Source: Desulfarculaceae bacterium (GTDB taxonomy: Bacteria; Desulfobacterota; Desulfarculia; Desulfarculales; Desulfarculaceae). Taken from it: a stretch of 64,000 nucleotides of DNA. The notes under the pieces are model-generated. The model saw only the letters and a program-made list of their open reading frames with translations. It did not search any database and was not told the origin of the DNA. This document shows, piece by piece, positions 17,255 to 26,247 of this stretch (positions are counted from its first letter, which is position 1; every line of letters begins with the position of its first letter). The stretch lies in NCBI GenBank assembly GCA_020444545.1, contig JAHLKT010000002.1, forward strand, positions 402,870 to 466,869, given 5' to 3'. Position numbers and translations under genes: made by a program.

Positions 17255-17370
17255 GTTGTCGATCTGAGTCGTCTCCCCCGGGGATCTGCCGTCAAATGCT
17301 CCTCGCCTAGCTATCGCGCTGACAGATAGGGCAGTATAGCACGGCCAATAGCCGGCTCGGGAGCGTGGGC

Positions 17371-17406
17371 AAAAAAAGCCCGGCCCTCCATGGGGGAGGG
17401 CCGGGC
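17371..17406 (-). terminator. Terminator of the PxxKW protein gene
   Basis: On the minus strand GCCCGGCCCT and AGGGCCGGGC form a 10-bp stem around CCCCCATGG, followed by seven U. It lies 23 bases beyond the stop codon at 17429. Confidence 0.9.
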
Positions 17407-17428
17407 AGGACTAACTCTGGGGGAAGGC

Positions 17429-17710
17429 TTAGCGGGCGTGGGCCCTCTTGGAAGCCTTCAGCGGGTTCATGGTCACCGGGCCCGCCTTGACCTCGCCCTT
17501 GACGTGGGTGGCGAAGTTGCACTTGCCGTAGCGCCACTTGGCGGCCGGGTCGGGGTAGCTCTGGCAGTAAACCATGTCGCCGACGGTGACGCTGCGCTCA
17601 CAGCCCTGGCAGGGCTCAACCGCGGGGTGGCAAGTGCCGCCGTTGAAGCTGCAGCCTTTCTTGCTCATGAAGGCGCATTCCTTGCCTTCTCTGGTGGTGG
17701 TGCACAGCAT
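17429..17710 (-). CDS. PxxKW family cysteine-rich protein
   Basis: This 93-residue protein has eight cysteines (3, 12, 20, 27, 34, 37, 49, 64) and the namesake motif PAAKW at 55-59. The spacing suggests a bound metal or FeS centre, but the function of the family is not known to me. It is typical of deltaproteobacteria. No signal peptide is visible. It is monocistronic, with its own promoter, a structured leader and a strong terminator. The ribosome site AGAAGGAG precedes the ATG at 17710 by eight bases. Confidence 0.85.
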   Translation of the reverse strand: MLCTTTREGKECAFMSKKGCSFNGGTCHPAVEPCQGCERSVTVGDMVYCQSYPDPAAKWRYGKCNFATHVKGEVKAGPVTMNPLKASKRAHAR

Positions 17711-17748
17711 CGCAATGACTCCTTCTGGTACCTTGTCGGTATAACCGT

Positions 17749-17775
17749 AAAAAAGGAGGCCGCTGGGCCAGCCTC
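17749..17775 (-). terminator. Terminator-like hairpin in the leader of the PxxKW gene (possible attenuator)
   Basis: On the minus strand GAGGCTG and CGGCCTC pair in a 7-bp stem (one G-U) with a GCCCAG loop, followed by CTTTTTT. It lies between the promoter (17831-17859) and the start codon at 17710, so it would stop transcription before the gene unless overridden. Confidence 0.5.
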
Positions 17776-17830
17776 GCTAATTCGAGCATATAAGCGCGGG
17801 CCCGGCCAGGGCCGAGCCCGCTCGTGCAGA

Positions 17831-17859
17831 AGTATGGTTATGATACCCTTGCTTGTCAA
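17831..17859 (-). promoter_or_regulatory. Promoter for the PxxKW gene
   Basis: On the minus strand TTGACA (17859-17854), 17 bases and CATACT (17836-17831). The -35 lies inside a TACCCTTG/CAAGGGTA inverted repeat (17844-17864), a possible operator. Confidence 0.5.
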
Positions 17860-17893
17860 GGGTAATTTTGAAAAAATCACCCAGGGGCGCTAC

Positions 17894-17922
17894 TTGACAA
17901 AATAGGGGTCTCGGCGTAGATA
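17894..17922 (+). promoter_or_regulatory. Promoter at the head of the envelope supercluster (lysS)
   Basis: TTGACA (17894-17899), 17 bases, TAGATA (17917-17922). The lysS start is about 70 bases downstream. Because the following genes overlap or nearly touch, this may drive many of them. Confidence 0.55.
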
Positions 17923-17992
17923 AAGTGTCCTAGTTCATGAATAAACCGGCACTTGGCCCCATGAGGGCAAGGCCCGGAAAAACAGGACGAAC

Positions 17993-19534
17993 GTGGCGAG
18001 CGACAAGCAAAATAGCACCAAGCCCCAGGGCGGGGAACCAGCGGCGCAGGTGGACGAAAACGTCCTGATGAAGCAGCGCCGCCAGAAGGCCGAGCAAATC
18101 GAGGAGTTGGGCTTCAAGCTCTACCCCAACAATTTCCGCCCCCGCGACACCATCGGCGAGCTCATCCAGACCTACGGTCAGGTGGACGCCGCCCGCCTGG
18201 AGGGCCTGGAGTACCAGAAGTTCTCCCTGGCCGGCCGCATCATGGCCATCCGCTCCTTTGGCAAGGCCGCCTTCCTTAAGCTAACCGACCGCACCGGCTC
18301 CTTGCAGCTCCACGTGCAGCGCGACGTATTGCCCCCCGAGCAGTTCAAGCTGTTCAAGAAGCTCGACGTGGGCGACATCATCGGGGTGATCGGTCCCCTG
18401 TTCCGCACCCGCACCCGGGAGCTAACGCTCAAGGTGGAGAGCCTGAGCCTGGTCACCAAGAGCATCCGGGCCCTGCCCGAGAAGTTCCACGGCCTCACCG
18501 ACGTGGAGCAGCGCTATCGCCAGCGCTACCTCGACCTGATCATGAACGACCAGGTCCGCGACATCTTCCAGACCCGCTCCACCATCGTGGCCACCCTGCG
18601 CAACTATCTCACCGAGAAGGGCTTCCTGGAGGTGGAAACCCCCATGATGCAGGCCATTCCCGGCGGAGCCACGGCGCGGCCCTTCGAGACCCACCACAAC
18701 GCGCTGAACATGAAGCTCTATCTCCGGGTGGCCCCGGAGCTCTACCTCAAGCGCCTGGTGGTGGGCGGCCTGGACCGGGTCTTCGAGCTCAACCGCAACT
18801 TCCGCAACGAGGGGGTGAGCGTACGCCACAACCCCGAGTTCACCATGCTGGAGTTCTATCAGGCCTATTCCACCTACGAAGACCTGATCACCATGACCGA
18901 GGAGATGTTCGGCAAGGTGGCCATGGCCGCCAAGGGCACCCTTAGCTTCGATTACCAGGGCAAGAACATCGACCTCACTCCGCCCTGGGACAGCATTGAC
19001 TTCCGCTCCTCTCTGCTGGAGATGGGCAACGTGCCCCCGGACGTGCTCTTTGACCGCGAGAAGGCCCTGAACATGTCCACCGAAATGGGCGGGGTGCACG
19101 ACCGCCAGGACAACCTGGGCAAGGCCTTGGCCAAGATTTTCGACCTTACGGTGGAGCCCCATCTGTGGCAGCCCACCTTCGTCACCGGCTTCCCGCGCGA
19201 TATCAGCCCCTTGAGCCGCACCAACGACCTCGACCCGGACATCGTGGACCGCTTTGAGTTCTTTATCGCGGGCCGCGAGATGGGCAACGGCTTCAGCGAG
19301 CTCAACGACCCCGACGACCAGCGCTCCCGGTTCAACGACCAGGTGGCCCAGCGCGAGGCGGGCGACGACGAGGCCCAGTTCATGGACAGCGACTATGTGC
19401 GCGCCCTGGAGTACGGCATGCCGCCCACCGCGGGCGAGGGCGTGGGCATAGACCGCCTGATCATGCTCATGACCGACCAGCCCAGCATCCGCGAGGTCAT
19501 CCTCTTCCCGCTATTGCGGCCAGAGCAGGGGTGA
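17993..19534 (+). CDS. lysS: Lysyl-tRNA synthetase, class II
   Basis: The protein has 513 residues, normal for LysS with a short N-terminal extension. An OB-fold anticodon-binding domain (about 75-180, AGRIMAIRSFGKAAFLKL) precedes the class II core: motif 1 near RQRYLDLI, motif 2 NRNFRNEG and motif 3 GVGIDRLIML near the end. It charges tRNA-Lys. GTG is the start, with CAGGACG upstream. Its TGA overlaps the lolC start, coupling it to lipoprotein export, an arrangement that may be common in deltaproteobacteria. Confidence 0.97.
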   Translation: MASDKQNSTKPQGGEPAAQVDENVLMKQRRQKAEQIEELGFKLYPNNFRPRDTIGELIQTYGQVDAARLEGLEYQKFSLAGRIMAIRSFGKAAFLKLTDRTGSLQLHVQRDVLPPEQFKLFKKLDVGDIIGVIGPLFRTRTRELTLKVESLSLVTKSIRALPEKFHGLTDVEQRYRQRYLDLIMNDQVRDIFQTRSTIVATLRNYLTEKGFLEVETPMMQAIPGGATARPFETHHNALNMKLYLRVAPELYLKRLVVGGLDRVFELNRNFRNEGVSVRHNPEFTMLEFYQAYSTYEDLITMTEEMFGKVAMAAKGTLSFDYQGKNIDLTPPWDSIDFRSSLLEMGNVPPDVLFDREKALNMSTEMGGVHDRQDNLGKALAKIFDLTVEPHLWQPTFVTGFPRDISPLSRTNDLDPDIVDRFEFFIAGREMGNGFSELNDPDDQRSRFNDQVAQREAGDDEAQFMDSDYVRALEYGMPPTAGEGVGIDRLIMLMTDQPSIREVILFPLLRPEQG

Positions 19535-20760
19535 TGAATTTCGAGGCCTTCTTAGCCTTACGCTTTCTGCGGGCCCGCCAGTACGCCTTCATTAACCTAA
19601 TCACCCTGTTGTCCATGGCCGGGGTGGCTCTGGGGGTTTGCGCCCTCATCGTGGTGCTCAGCGTCATGAGCGGGTTCCAGAACGAGTTCACCAAGAAGAT
19701 CGTGGGCATGAACTCCCACGTGACCATCTACAAGGTCGGCGGGGCCATTGGGCAGCCCGCCAAGGTGCTCCAGACCATCAACGCCCAGCCCGGAGTGACC
19801 GGCTCCACGCCCATCGTGTACGGCCAGGTGATGCTGGTGGCCCCCTCGGCGGCCAGCGGGGCCATCGTCTACGGCCTGCAATCAGCCACCTCCATCAAGG
19901 CCCGCGAGCTGGCCGGCCACATGGTGGAGGGCTCCATCGCCACCCTAGGCGGCCGGACCAAGAGCGGCCTCCAGCCCCTGGTGGTGGGCTCGGCCCTGGC
20001 CCGGCGTTTGGGCGTGGGCACCGGCTCGGTGGTGAGCGTAATCAACCCCCTGGGCGAGGAGACCCCGGTGGGCCGCGCGCCCAAGACCGAGCCCTTCGAG
20101 GTCATCGGGGTGTTCGAGTCCGGACTGTACCAGTTCGACTCCTCCATCGTGTTCATGGGCCTCAAGGCGGCCCAGGCCTTTTTGGGCATGGGGCAGGGGG
20201 TCAGCGGGGTGGAGGTGACGCTCAAGGACCTCTACAAGGCCCCCGAGGCCGGGCTGGAGCTGGGGCAGCTCCTGGGCCCGCTGTACTTCGCGCGCGACTG
20301 GATCAGCGCCAACAAGAACCTCTTCGCCGCCTTGCAGCTCGAGAAGGTGGCCATGTTCGTGATCCTCATCCTGATCGTGTTCGTGGCCTCCTTCGGCATC
20401 GTGTCCAGCCTGATCATGATGGTCATGGTCAAGACCCGGGACATCGGGGTGCTCAAGGCCCTGGGAGCCACCAAGGCCAGCCTGCGGCGGGTGTTCATGT
20501 ACCAGGGCCTTCTTATCGGCCTGGGCGGCACCCTAGTGGGCACGTTGGGCGGCCTGGTGCTCTGTTGGCTACTGGCCCGTTACCATTTCATCGAGCTGCC
20601 CAAGGCGGTGTATCCCATCAACACCCTGCCGGTGCAGGTGGAGCCGCTGATGGTTTTGGCCGTGGCCGCCAGCGCGGTGCTCATCAGCTTATTGGCCACC
20701 ATCTATCCCGCCCGGGTGGCCGGTGGCCTGGACCCGGTGCAGGCGCTGCGTTATGAATAA
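19531..20760 (+). CDS. lolC: Lipoprotein-releasing ABC transporter permease (LolC/LolE family)
   Basis: The protein has 409 residues. The N-terminus [26 protein letters not shown] is the LolC/E signature. One membrane span lies near residue 25-50, followed by a large periplasmic MacB-like domain (about 55-270) and three C-terminal spans with the FtsX motif [13 protein letters not shown]. With LolD it extracts lipoproteins from the inner membrane. Only one permease gene is present, so it probably acts as a homodimer. GTG at 19531 or ATG at 19534 may start it; both overlap lysS. Confidence 0.93.
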   Translation: MMNFEAFLALRFLRARQYAFINLITLLSMAGVALGVCALIVVLSVMSGFQNEFTKKIVGMNSHVTIYKVGGAIGQPAKVLQTINAQPGVTGSTPIVYGQVMLVAPSAASGAIVYGLQSATSIKARELAGHMVEGSIATLGGRTKSGLQPLVVGSALARRLGVGTGSVVSVINPLGEETPVGRAPKTEPFEVIGVFESGLYQFDSSIVFMGLKAAQAFLGMGQGVSGVEVTLKDLYKAPEAGLELGQLLGPLYFARDWISANKNLFAALQLEKVAMFVILILIVFVASFGIVSSLIMMVMVKTRDIGVLKALGATKASLRRVFMYQGLLIGLGGTLVGTLGGLVLCWLLARYHFIELPKAVYPINTLPVQVEPLMVLAVAASAVLISLLATIYPARVAGGLDPVQALRYE

Positions 20761-21505
20761 GGTTGTCCAGGGGTTGCACGGCGGGGGTCCGGACTTGACA
20801 GGCGAGCCAAATTACATTCATATAAGGCAGCTTAACAAGACCTACTTCGGGACCCGCGAGAAGGTCGAGGTGCTCAGGGATCTGGACCTGGAAGTGGCCC
20901 GGGGTGAGGCGGTGGCCGTGGTGGGCGCCTCGGGAGTGGGCAAGTCCACCTTGTTACATATCCTGGGCACCCTTGACCGGCCCACCAGTGGGCGGGTTAT
21001 GGTTGGAGGGCGTGACGTTTTCGCCATGGACGAGCCGGCTCTGGCCGCTTTTCGCAACCATGAGATCGGCTTCGTATTTCAGTTCCATCATCTGCTGCCC
21101 GAGTTCAGCGCCCTGGAAAACGTCATAATGCCCGCGCTCATCGCCCGCAAAGACCGGGCCTGGGCCAAGAAAAGGGCGCTGGAATTGTTGGATGAAGTAG
21201 GGGTGGCGGACAGGAGCACCCATCGGGTGGGCGAGCTTTCCGGCGGCGAAGCCCAGCGGGTGGCCGTGGCCCGGGCCTTGGTCCTGGAGCCCAGCCTCTT
21301 GCTGGCCGACGAGCCCACCGGTAACTTGGACGAGCGCACCGGTGATAAAGTGCACCAGCTCATGGTCAGGCTGAACCAGACCCACGGCCTGACCACCCTG
21401 GTGGCCACTCACAACGAAAGGCTGGCCTCGGCGCTTACGCGCCGGGTGCGTATGGCCGATGGCAAGGCCCACTGCGTCGCGCAGGCCGGGCCCAGCGAGG
21501 AATAG
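20753..21505 (+). CDS. lolD: Lipoprotein-releasing ABC transporter ATPase
   Basis: The protein has 250 residues from the ATG at 20753, which overlaps lolC by 8 bases. Walker [11 protein letters not shown]-loop [15 protein letters not shown] (the LolD-type PEFSALENV), signature [15 protein letters not shown], Walker [13 protein letters not shown] and switch H in ATHNE are all present. It powers LolC for lipoprotein release towards the outer membrane. Confidence 0.96.
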   Translation: MNKVVQGLHGGGPDLTGEPNYIHIRQLNKTYFGTREKVEVLRDLDLEVARGEAVAVVGASGVGKSTLLHILGTLDRPTSGRVMVGGRDVFAMDEPALAAFRNHEIGFVFQFHHLLPEFSALENVIMPALIARKDRAWAKKRALELLDEVGVADRSTHRVGELSGGEAQRVAVARALVLEPSLLLADEPTGNLDERTGDKVHQLMVRLNQTHGLTTLVATHNERLASALTRRVRMADGKAHCVAQAGPSEE

Positions 21506-21513
21506 AGGCGGCG

Positions 21514-24150
21514 ATGAGGAAATTTGTGCTGAGTTTGGCCTTGGCCCTGCTGATTCTGGCTCCGGCCGCGGCCCAGGCGGCCGAGACCTTGAAGGTGGCG
21601 GTGTTCCCCTTCCACGTCTTCAGCCGGGAGCCCCTGGACGAGGTTCGCACCCAGGTTCAGAGCCTGATCGGCCAGCGCCTCAACGCATTGGGGGTGGAGG
21701 TGATCTCCCCCGCCGAGGTCAACCAGGCCTTGCAGGCGGCCAAGGCTCCCCTGGACCTCAGCCTGGCCCGCAAGATCGCCGGCCGCCTGGGGGCCGAGTT
21801 CGGCATCACCGGCTCCATCACCAAGATCGGCAACCGGGTGTCCCTGGACGCCAAGGTGCTCGACGTTTTGGGCATGCAGCGCCCCCAGACCGTGTTCGTG
21901 GAGGGCGCGGGCCTGGATTCCATACCCGCCCTGAGCGACCGGCTCTCGCGTGAGCTGGCCGTGCGGGTCACCGGCCGCGAGAAGGTGGCCAAGGTCAACA
22001 TCGCGGGCAACCGCCGCATCGAGTCCGAGGCCATCAAGGCCAACCTCAAGACCAAGGACGGCGGCATCTTCTCGCCCCTGCTCCTGGACGAGGACCTGAG
22101 GACCATCTGGAAGATGGGCTATTTCGACGACGTGAAGATCTCCACCGCCGACAGCACGGCGGGCAAGGTGGTCACCATCACGGTCAAGGAAAAGCCGGCG
22201 GTCCGGGAGGTGCGCTTCGAGGGCAACAAGGAGATCGACACCAAGGACCTGCAAGACCAGATCGGCATCAAGCGCTTCGCGGTGTACAAGCCGGCCGCGG
22301 TCAAGGAAGCCGAGCAGAAGATCGTCCAGCTCTACCGCGACAAGGGCTACTACGACGTGAAGGTCACCTCCCAGGTGATCAACCTGCCCAAGGGCGACCT
22401 GGGCATCAAGTTCAACATCGTCGAGGGCGAGAAGGTCTACATCAAGGAAATTCGCATCGTCGGCAACAAGGCCTATAGCGAGAAGGAAATCAAGGGCGTA
22501 ATGTCCACCGGCGAGAAGGGCTGGCTCTCCTGGATCAAGGACGACAACCTGCTGGAGCGCGCCAAGCTGGAGCAGGACGTACAGAAGATCAGCGACTTCT
22601 ACTACAACCACGGCTACATGTCGGCCCGGGTGGGCAAACCGGTCATCACCCGCGGCGACGGCGGCCTGATCGTCACCATCAACGTGGACGAGGGGCCCCG
22701 CTTCAAGGTGGCCTCCATGGGAGTCAGCGGCCAGCTCATCATCCCCCAAAAGGAGATGATGGCCCTGATCAAGAGCAAGCCCGGCGACTGGTACAGCCGC
22801 TCGGGCCTCAGGGAAGACCTCACCACCCTGCACGAGCTCTACGCCAATCGGGGCTACGCCTACGCCCAGATCCGGCCCCAGGTGCGCCAGAACATGAAGG
22901 ACCACACCGTTTCGGTGGACTTCCAGGCCAGCAAGGGCGAGAAGGTCTACTTCGACCGGGTGATCATCAGCGGCAACACCCGCACCCGCGACAAGGTGAT
23001 CCGCCGCGAGTTGGGCGTGGCCGAAGGCGACCTGTTCTCGGCCTCGGCAATCCGCCAGGCCAACGCGCGCCTGCATAGGCTCAACTTCTTCCAGGACATC
23101 CAGATCACCCCCAGCAAGGGCTCCGAGCCCGGCACCATGAACCTGAACATCAAGGTCAAGGAGAAGCGCACCGGCCAGATCTCCTTCGGCGCGGGCTACT
23201 CCACCCAGGACTCCTTTATGGTCATGGGCCAGATCAGCGAGTCCAACCTGTGGGGCCGCGGCCAGCAGGTGCAGCTCCGGGGCACCCTGGGCGGCAAGGC
23301 CACCCGCTACACCCTGAGCTTCACCGAGCCTTGGCTCTTCGACCGGCCCATCAGCTTCGGCGTGGACATCTACGACTGGGACCGCGAGTACATCCAGTAC
23401 GACAAGCAGGCGGTGGGCGGACGGCTGCGCTTCGGCTTCCCCACCAAGTGGGCCTACACCCGTTGGTACATGTACTACAAGTACGAGCAAGCCAACATCA
23501 GCGACATCAGCCAGGACGCCTCGCTGGTGGTACGGGACCAGGAGGGCAGCCACACCACCAGCAGTGTGCGGGGCATCATCCGGCGCGACAGCCGCGACGC
23601 CCTGTTCAACACCACACGGGGTTCGGACAACAACGCCAGCCTGGAATGGGCGGGCGGCGCCCTGGGCGGCACCAACGCCTTCTACAAGATCATCCTCAAC
23701 TCCGGTTGGTACGTGCCCATGTGGTGGGACACGGTGCTGGTGCTGCACGGGCAGTTGGGCTACATGGCCGAGCACTCGGGCGGCGACCTGCCCATCTACG
23801 AGAAGTTCTTCCTGGGCGGCATCAACACCCTGCGCGGCTTCGCCTACCAGTCGGTCAGCCCCAAGGACGCCAACGGCGACCTCATCGGCGGCGAGCGCAT
23901 GTTCGTTGCTAACTTCGAAATCCGCTTCCCGCTCTACAAGAAGGCCGGCCTGACCGGCGTGGTATTCTATGACACAGGTAACGTCTGGGCCGACACCTAC
24001 GACTTCGGCAGCCTGCGCAAGAGCGCGGGCGTGGGCCTGCGCTGGATGTCCCCCATGGGCCCGCTGCGCCTTGAGTATGGTTACGTCCTCGACCCCGAGC
24101 CGGGCGACGACACCTCCAACTGGGAGTTCACGGTAGGAAGCCAGTTCTAA
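21514..24150 (+). CDS. bamA: Outer membrane protein assembly factor BamA, with N-terminal TolB-like extension
   Basis: The protein has 878 residues, longer than the usual 750-810. A signal peptide (1-22, ending AQAAE) leads into about 115 residues resembling the TolB/CsgG N-terminal alpha/beta domain (LKVAVFPFHVFS, GRLGAEFGITGSI). POTRA repeats follow from about 147 (KVAKVNIAGNRRIES, VREVRFEGNKEI, IKEIRIVGNKAY, FKVASMGVSGQL, FDRVIISGNTRT). The 16-stranded barrel starts near 490 and includes the lid-lock GGINTLRGF (VRGF-like) motif, ending in the Phe expected of outer-membrane proteins. It inserts beta-barrel proteins. ompH/skp follows. Confidence 0.96.
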   Translation: MRKFVLSLALALLILAPAAAQAAETLKVAVFPFHVFSREPLDEVRTQVQSLIGQRLNALGVEVISPAEVNQALQAAKAPLDLSLARKIAGRLGAEFGITGSITKIGNRVSLDAKVLDVLGMQRPQTVFVEGAGLDSIPALSDRLSRELAVRVTGREKVAKVNIAGNRRIESEAIKANLKTKDGGIFSPLLLDEDLRTIWKMGYFDDVKISTADSTAGKVVTITVKEKPAVREVRFEGNKEIDTKDLQDQIGIKRFAVYKPAAVKEAEQKIVQLYRDKGYYDVKVTSQVINLPKGDLGIKFNIVEGEKVYIKEIRIVGNKAYSEKEIKGVMSTGEKGWLSWIKDDNLLERAKLEQDVQKISDFYYNHGYMSARVGKPVITRGDGGLIVTINVDEGPRFKVASMGVSGQLIIPQKEMMALIKSKPGDWYSRSGLREDLTTLHELYANRGYAYAQIRPQVRQNMKDHTVSVDFQASKGEKVYFDRVIISGNTRTRDKVIRRELGVAEGDLFSASAIRQANARLHRLNFFQDIQITPSKGSEPGTMNLNIKVKEKRTGQISFGAGYSTQDSFMVMGQISESNLWGRGQQVQLRGTLGGKATRYTLSFTEPWLFDRPISFGVDIYDWDREYIQYDKQAVGGRLRFGFPTKWAYTRWYMYYKYEQANISDISQDASLVVRDQEGSHTTSSVRGIIRRDSRDALFNTTRGSDNNASLEWAGGALGGTNAFYKIILNSGWYVPMWWDTVLVLHGQLGYMAEHSGGDLPIYEKFFLGGINTLRGFAYQSVSPKDANGDLIGGERMFVANFEIRFPLYKKAGLTGVVFYDTGNVWADTYDFGSLRKSAGVGLRWMSPMGPLRLEYGYVLDPEPGDDTSNWEFTVGSQF

Positions 24151-24189
24151 AAATTCCCCCCGCCAGGGGTAACACGGGAGATAACTCAC

Positions 24190-24720
24190 ATGTGGCAACC
24201 TAAACCCAACAAGTTTCTGATCTTCCTGGCCCTGCTGCTTTGCGCCCTCTGGGTGGCGCCGGTGGCCGCCTCGGCCCAGGGCAAGATCGGGGTCGTCAAC
24301 CTGGACCAGGCCATCAACAACTGCAAGCAGGGCAAGCGGGCCCAGGCCGAGCTCAGGCGCAAGGCCGCCAAGCTGGAGACCGAGCTCAAGCAGCTCAACG
24401 ACGACGTGGCCAAGCTGCGCAAGGACCTGGAAAACACCGCCATGCTGCTCAAGCCCGAGGCCAAGCTGGCCAAGGAGCGCGATTTCGAGCGCAAGGCCCG
24501 CCGGCTGCAGGACCGCCGCCGCGACGCCCAGCAGGAGATGCGCGAGGCCCAGCGCGACGCCTTCGCCCCCATCCTCCGGCGCATGAACGAGGTGATCAAG
24601 CAGATCGGAGCCACCCGCGGCTACTCCCTGATCACCGAGAGCCGCTCCGCCCTGTACTATCCCCAGAGCGCGGACATCACCGGGGAGCTCATCGCTGCTT
24701 ACGACAAGAAGCATCCCTAG
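24190..24720 (+). CDS. skp: Periplasmic chaperone, OmpH/Skp family
   Basis: The protein has 176 residues with a signal peptide (about 1-30, ending VAASAQG). Next comes the family start KIGVVNLDQAINNCKQGK and a long Lys/Arg/Leu-rich coiled coil (about 50-125) that forms the tentacles. It ends with YSLITESRSALYY. It holds unfolded outer-membrane proteins in the periplasm for BamA. The position between bamA and lpxD is the same as in E. coli. Confidence 0.93.
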   Translation: MWQPKPNKFLIFLALLLCALWVAPVAASAQGKIGVVNLDQAINNCKQGKRAQAELRRKAAKLETELKQLNDDVAKLRKDLENTAMLLKPEAKLAKERDFERKARRLQDRRRDAQQEMREAQRDAFAPILRRMNEVIKQIGATRGYSLITESRSALYYPQSADITGELIAAYDKKHP

Positions 24721-24730
24721 GGACCCGGCC

Positions 24731-25771
24731 ATGGAACTTAGCCTGGGCCAGGTGGCCCAACTGGTGGGCGGCGAGCTGGAAGGCCCTGCCGAGCGCACCG
24801 TTTCGGGCATCGCGGGCATAGAGCAGGCCGGCCCCAGCGACCTGACCTTCCTGGCCAACCCCAAGTACGCTCCGGCCTTGGAGTCTTGCAAGGCCGGGGT
24901 GGTCTTGGTTTCGCGCGAGCAGAAGGCGCCGCCCGAGGTGGCCCTCATCCGGGTGGACAACCCCTACCTGGCCTATGCCCAGCTGCTCACCGAGGCCACC
25001 CGGAAGCCCTACGTTGCCCTGGGGGTGCATCCCCAGGCGGTGGTGGACCCCAATGCTCAGGTGGGCCCCGACTGCTCGGTGCACGCCCTGGCCGTGCTGG
25101 GGCCCGGGGTCAAGCTGGGGGCGCGGGTGGTCATACACCCCCACGTGTATTTGGGCGCGGGGGTGCAGGTAGGCGACGACACGGTGATCCACCCCAACGT
25201 GACGGTGTACGAGGGCTGCCAAATCGGCAGCAAGTGCATCATCCACTCCGGCACGGTGATCGGGGCCGATGGCTACGGCTTTGTCTTCGACGGGCAGGGC
25301 CACTTCAAGATTCCCCAGGTGGGCATCGTGCGCATCGACGACGAGGTGGAGATCGGGGCGGGCAACACCATCGACCGCTCGGCCAACGGCGTCACCTGGA
25401 TCAAGCGCGGGGTCAAGACCGACGACCAGGTGCACATCGCCCACAGCTGTGTGATCGGCGAAAACTCCCTGCTGGTGGCCCAGGTGGGCATCAGCGGCTC
25501 GGCCAAGCTAGGCAAGGGGGTGGTCTTGGGCGGCAAGGTGGGCGTGGCCGGACACCTGACCATCGGCGACGGGGTCATGGTGGGCGGCGGCTCGGGCGTG
25601 GCCCAGGACGTGAAAGCCGGGGAGATCGTATCCGGCTACCCGGTGATGCCCCACAAGCTCTGGCTCCGGACCCGGAGCCTGGTGAAGAAGCTGCCCGAGC
25701 TGTTCAAGCGGGTCAAGCAACTGGAACAGCGACTGGAAAAGCAAGAGCAAAAGGAGCGGCGCAATGGCTGA
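24731..25771 (+). CDS. lpxD: UDP-3-O-(3-hydroxyacyl)glucosamine N-acyltransferase
   Basis: The protein has 346 residues. An N-terminal uridine-binding domain (about 1-100, with DLTFLANPKY) precedes a long hexapeptide-repeat beta-helix. The catalytic motif HIAHSC has His238, matching the general base His239 of E. coli. It adds the second hydroxyacyl chain from acyl-ACP in lipid A synthesis. The C-terminal end is a Lys/Glu helix (KRVKQLEQRLEKQ). Its end overlaps the start of fabZ by 8 bases. Confidence 0.96.
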   Translation: MELSLGQVAQLVGGELEGPAERTVSGIAGIEQAGPSDLTFLANPKYAPALESCKAGVVLVSREQKAPPEVALIRVDNPYLAYAQLLTEATRKPYVALGVHPQAVVDPNAQVGPDCSVHALAVLGPGVKLGARVVIHPHVYLGAGVQVGDDTVIHPNVTVYEGCQIGSKCIIHSGTVIGADGYGFVFDGQGHFKIPQVGIVRIDDEVEIGAGNTIDRSANGVTWIKRGVKTDDQVHIAHSCVIGENSLLVAQVGISGSAKLGKGVVLGGKVGVAGHLTIGDGVMVGGGSGVAQDVKAGEIVSGYPVMPHKLWLRTRSLVKKLPELFKRVKQLEQRLEKQEQKERRNG

Positions 25772-26204
25772 CGGCGAGCTTGATCTCAGGGAAATCCTCA
25801 AGATATTGCCCCACCGCTATCCCATTCTCTTGGTGGACCGCGTGTTGGAGCTCCAGCCGCCTGATTACGTCAAGGCCCTGAAGAACGTCACCTTCAACGA
25901 GGAGTTCTTCCAGGGGCACTTCCCCGGCCAGCCGGTGATGCCCGGGGTCTTGATCATCGAGGCCATGGCCCAGGCCGGCGGCATCCTGGCCTACACCGCG
26001 CATCCCGAGGCCCAGGGCAGGCTGTTCTATTTCATGGGCATGGACAAGATCAAATTCCGCCGGCCGGTGGTGCCCGGCGACCAGCTGATCATGGAACTCA
26101 GAGTGGTTCACCGTTCCTCGCGGGCCTGGAAGATGGAGGGCAAGGCCTTTGTGGAAGACAAGCTGGCCGTGCAGGGCGAAATGACCGCGGCCATGGTCTC
26201 CTGA
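25764..26204 (+). CDS. fabZ: 3-hydroxyacyl-ACP dehydratase
   Basis: The protein has 146 residues. It contains ILKILPHRYPILLVDRV and the active-site stretch GHFPGQPVMPGVLIIEAMAQ, with His52 and Glu66. It dehydrates 3-hydroxyacyl-ACP, competing with LpxA and LpxD for the same substrate. That is why it often sits between them, as here (lpxD-fabZ-lpxA). Confidence 0.97.
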   Translation: MADGELDLREILKILPHRYPILLVDRVLELQPPDYVKALKNVTFNEEFFQGHFPGQPVMPGVLIIEAMAQAGGILAYTAHPEAQGRLFYFMGMDKIKFRRPVVPGDQLIMELRVVHRSSRAWKMEGKAFVEDKLAVQGEMTAAMVS

Positions 26205-26247
26205 GACCGGCGCCAAGCAAACCTTTCAACCTACGGAGTACCCTCCC

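Noticed and set aside
17711-17992. tRNA gene in the gap before lysS
   Set aside because: No cloverleaf or TTCGANNC T-loop was found; the region is explained by the PxxKW leader and two divergent promoters.
19531-20760. Fused or split LolC plus LolE pair
   Set aside because: The length (409 aa) and four-span layout fit a single permease; no second permease gene is adjacent.
21409-24960. 1183-codon open frame on the minus strand opposite bamA and skp
   Set aside because: It is the antisense shadow of bamA and skp in GC-rich DNA; composition is low-complexity and there are no motifs.
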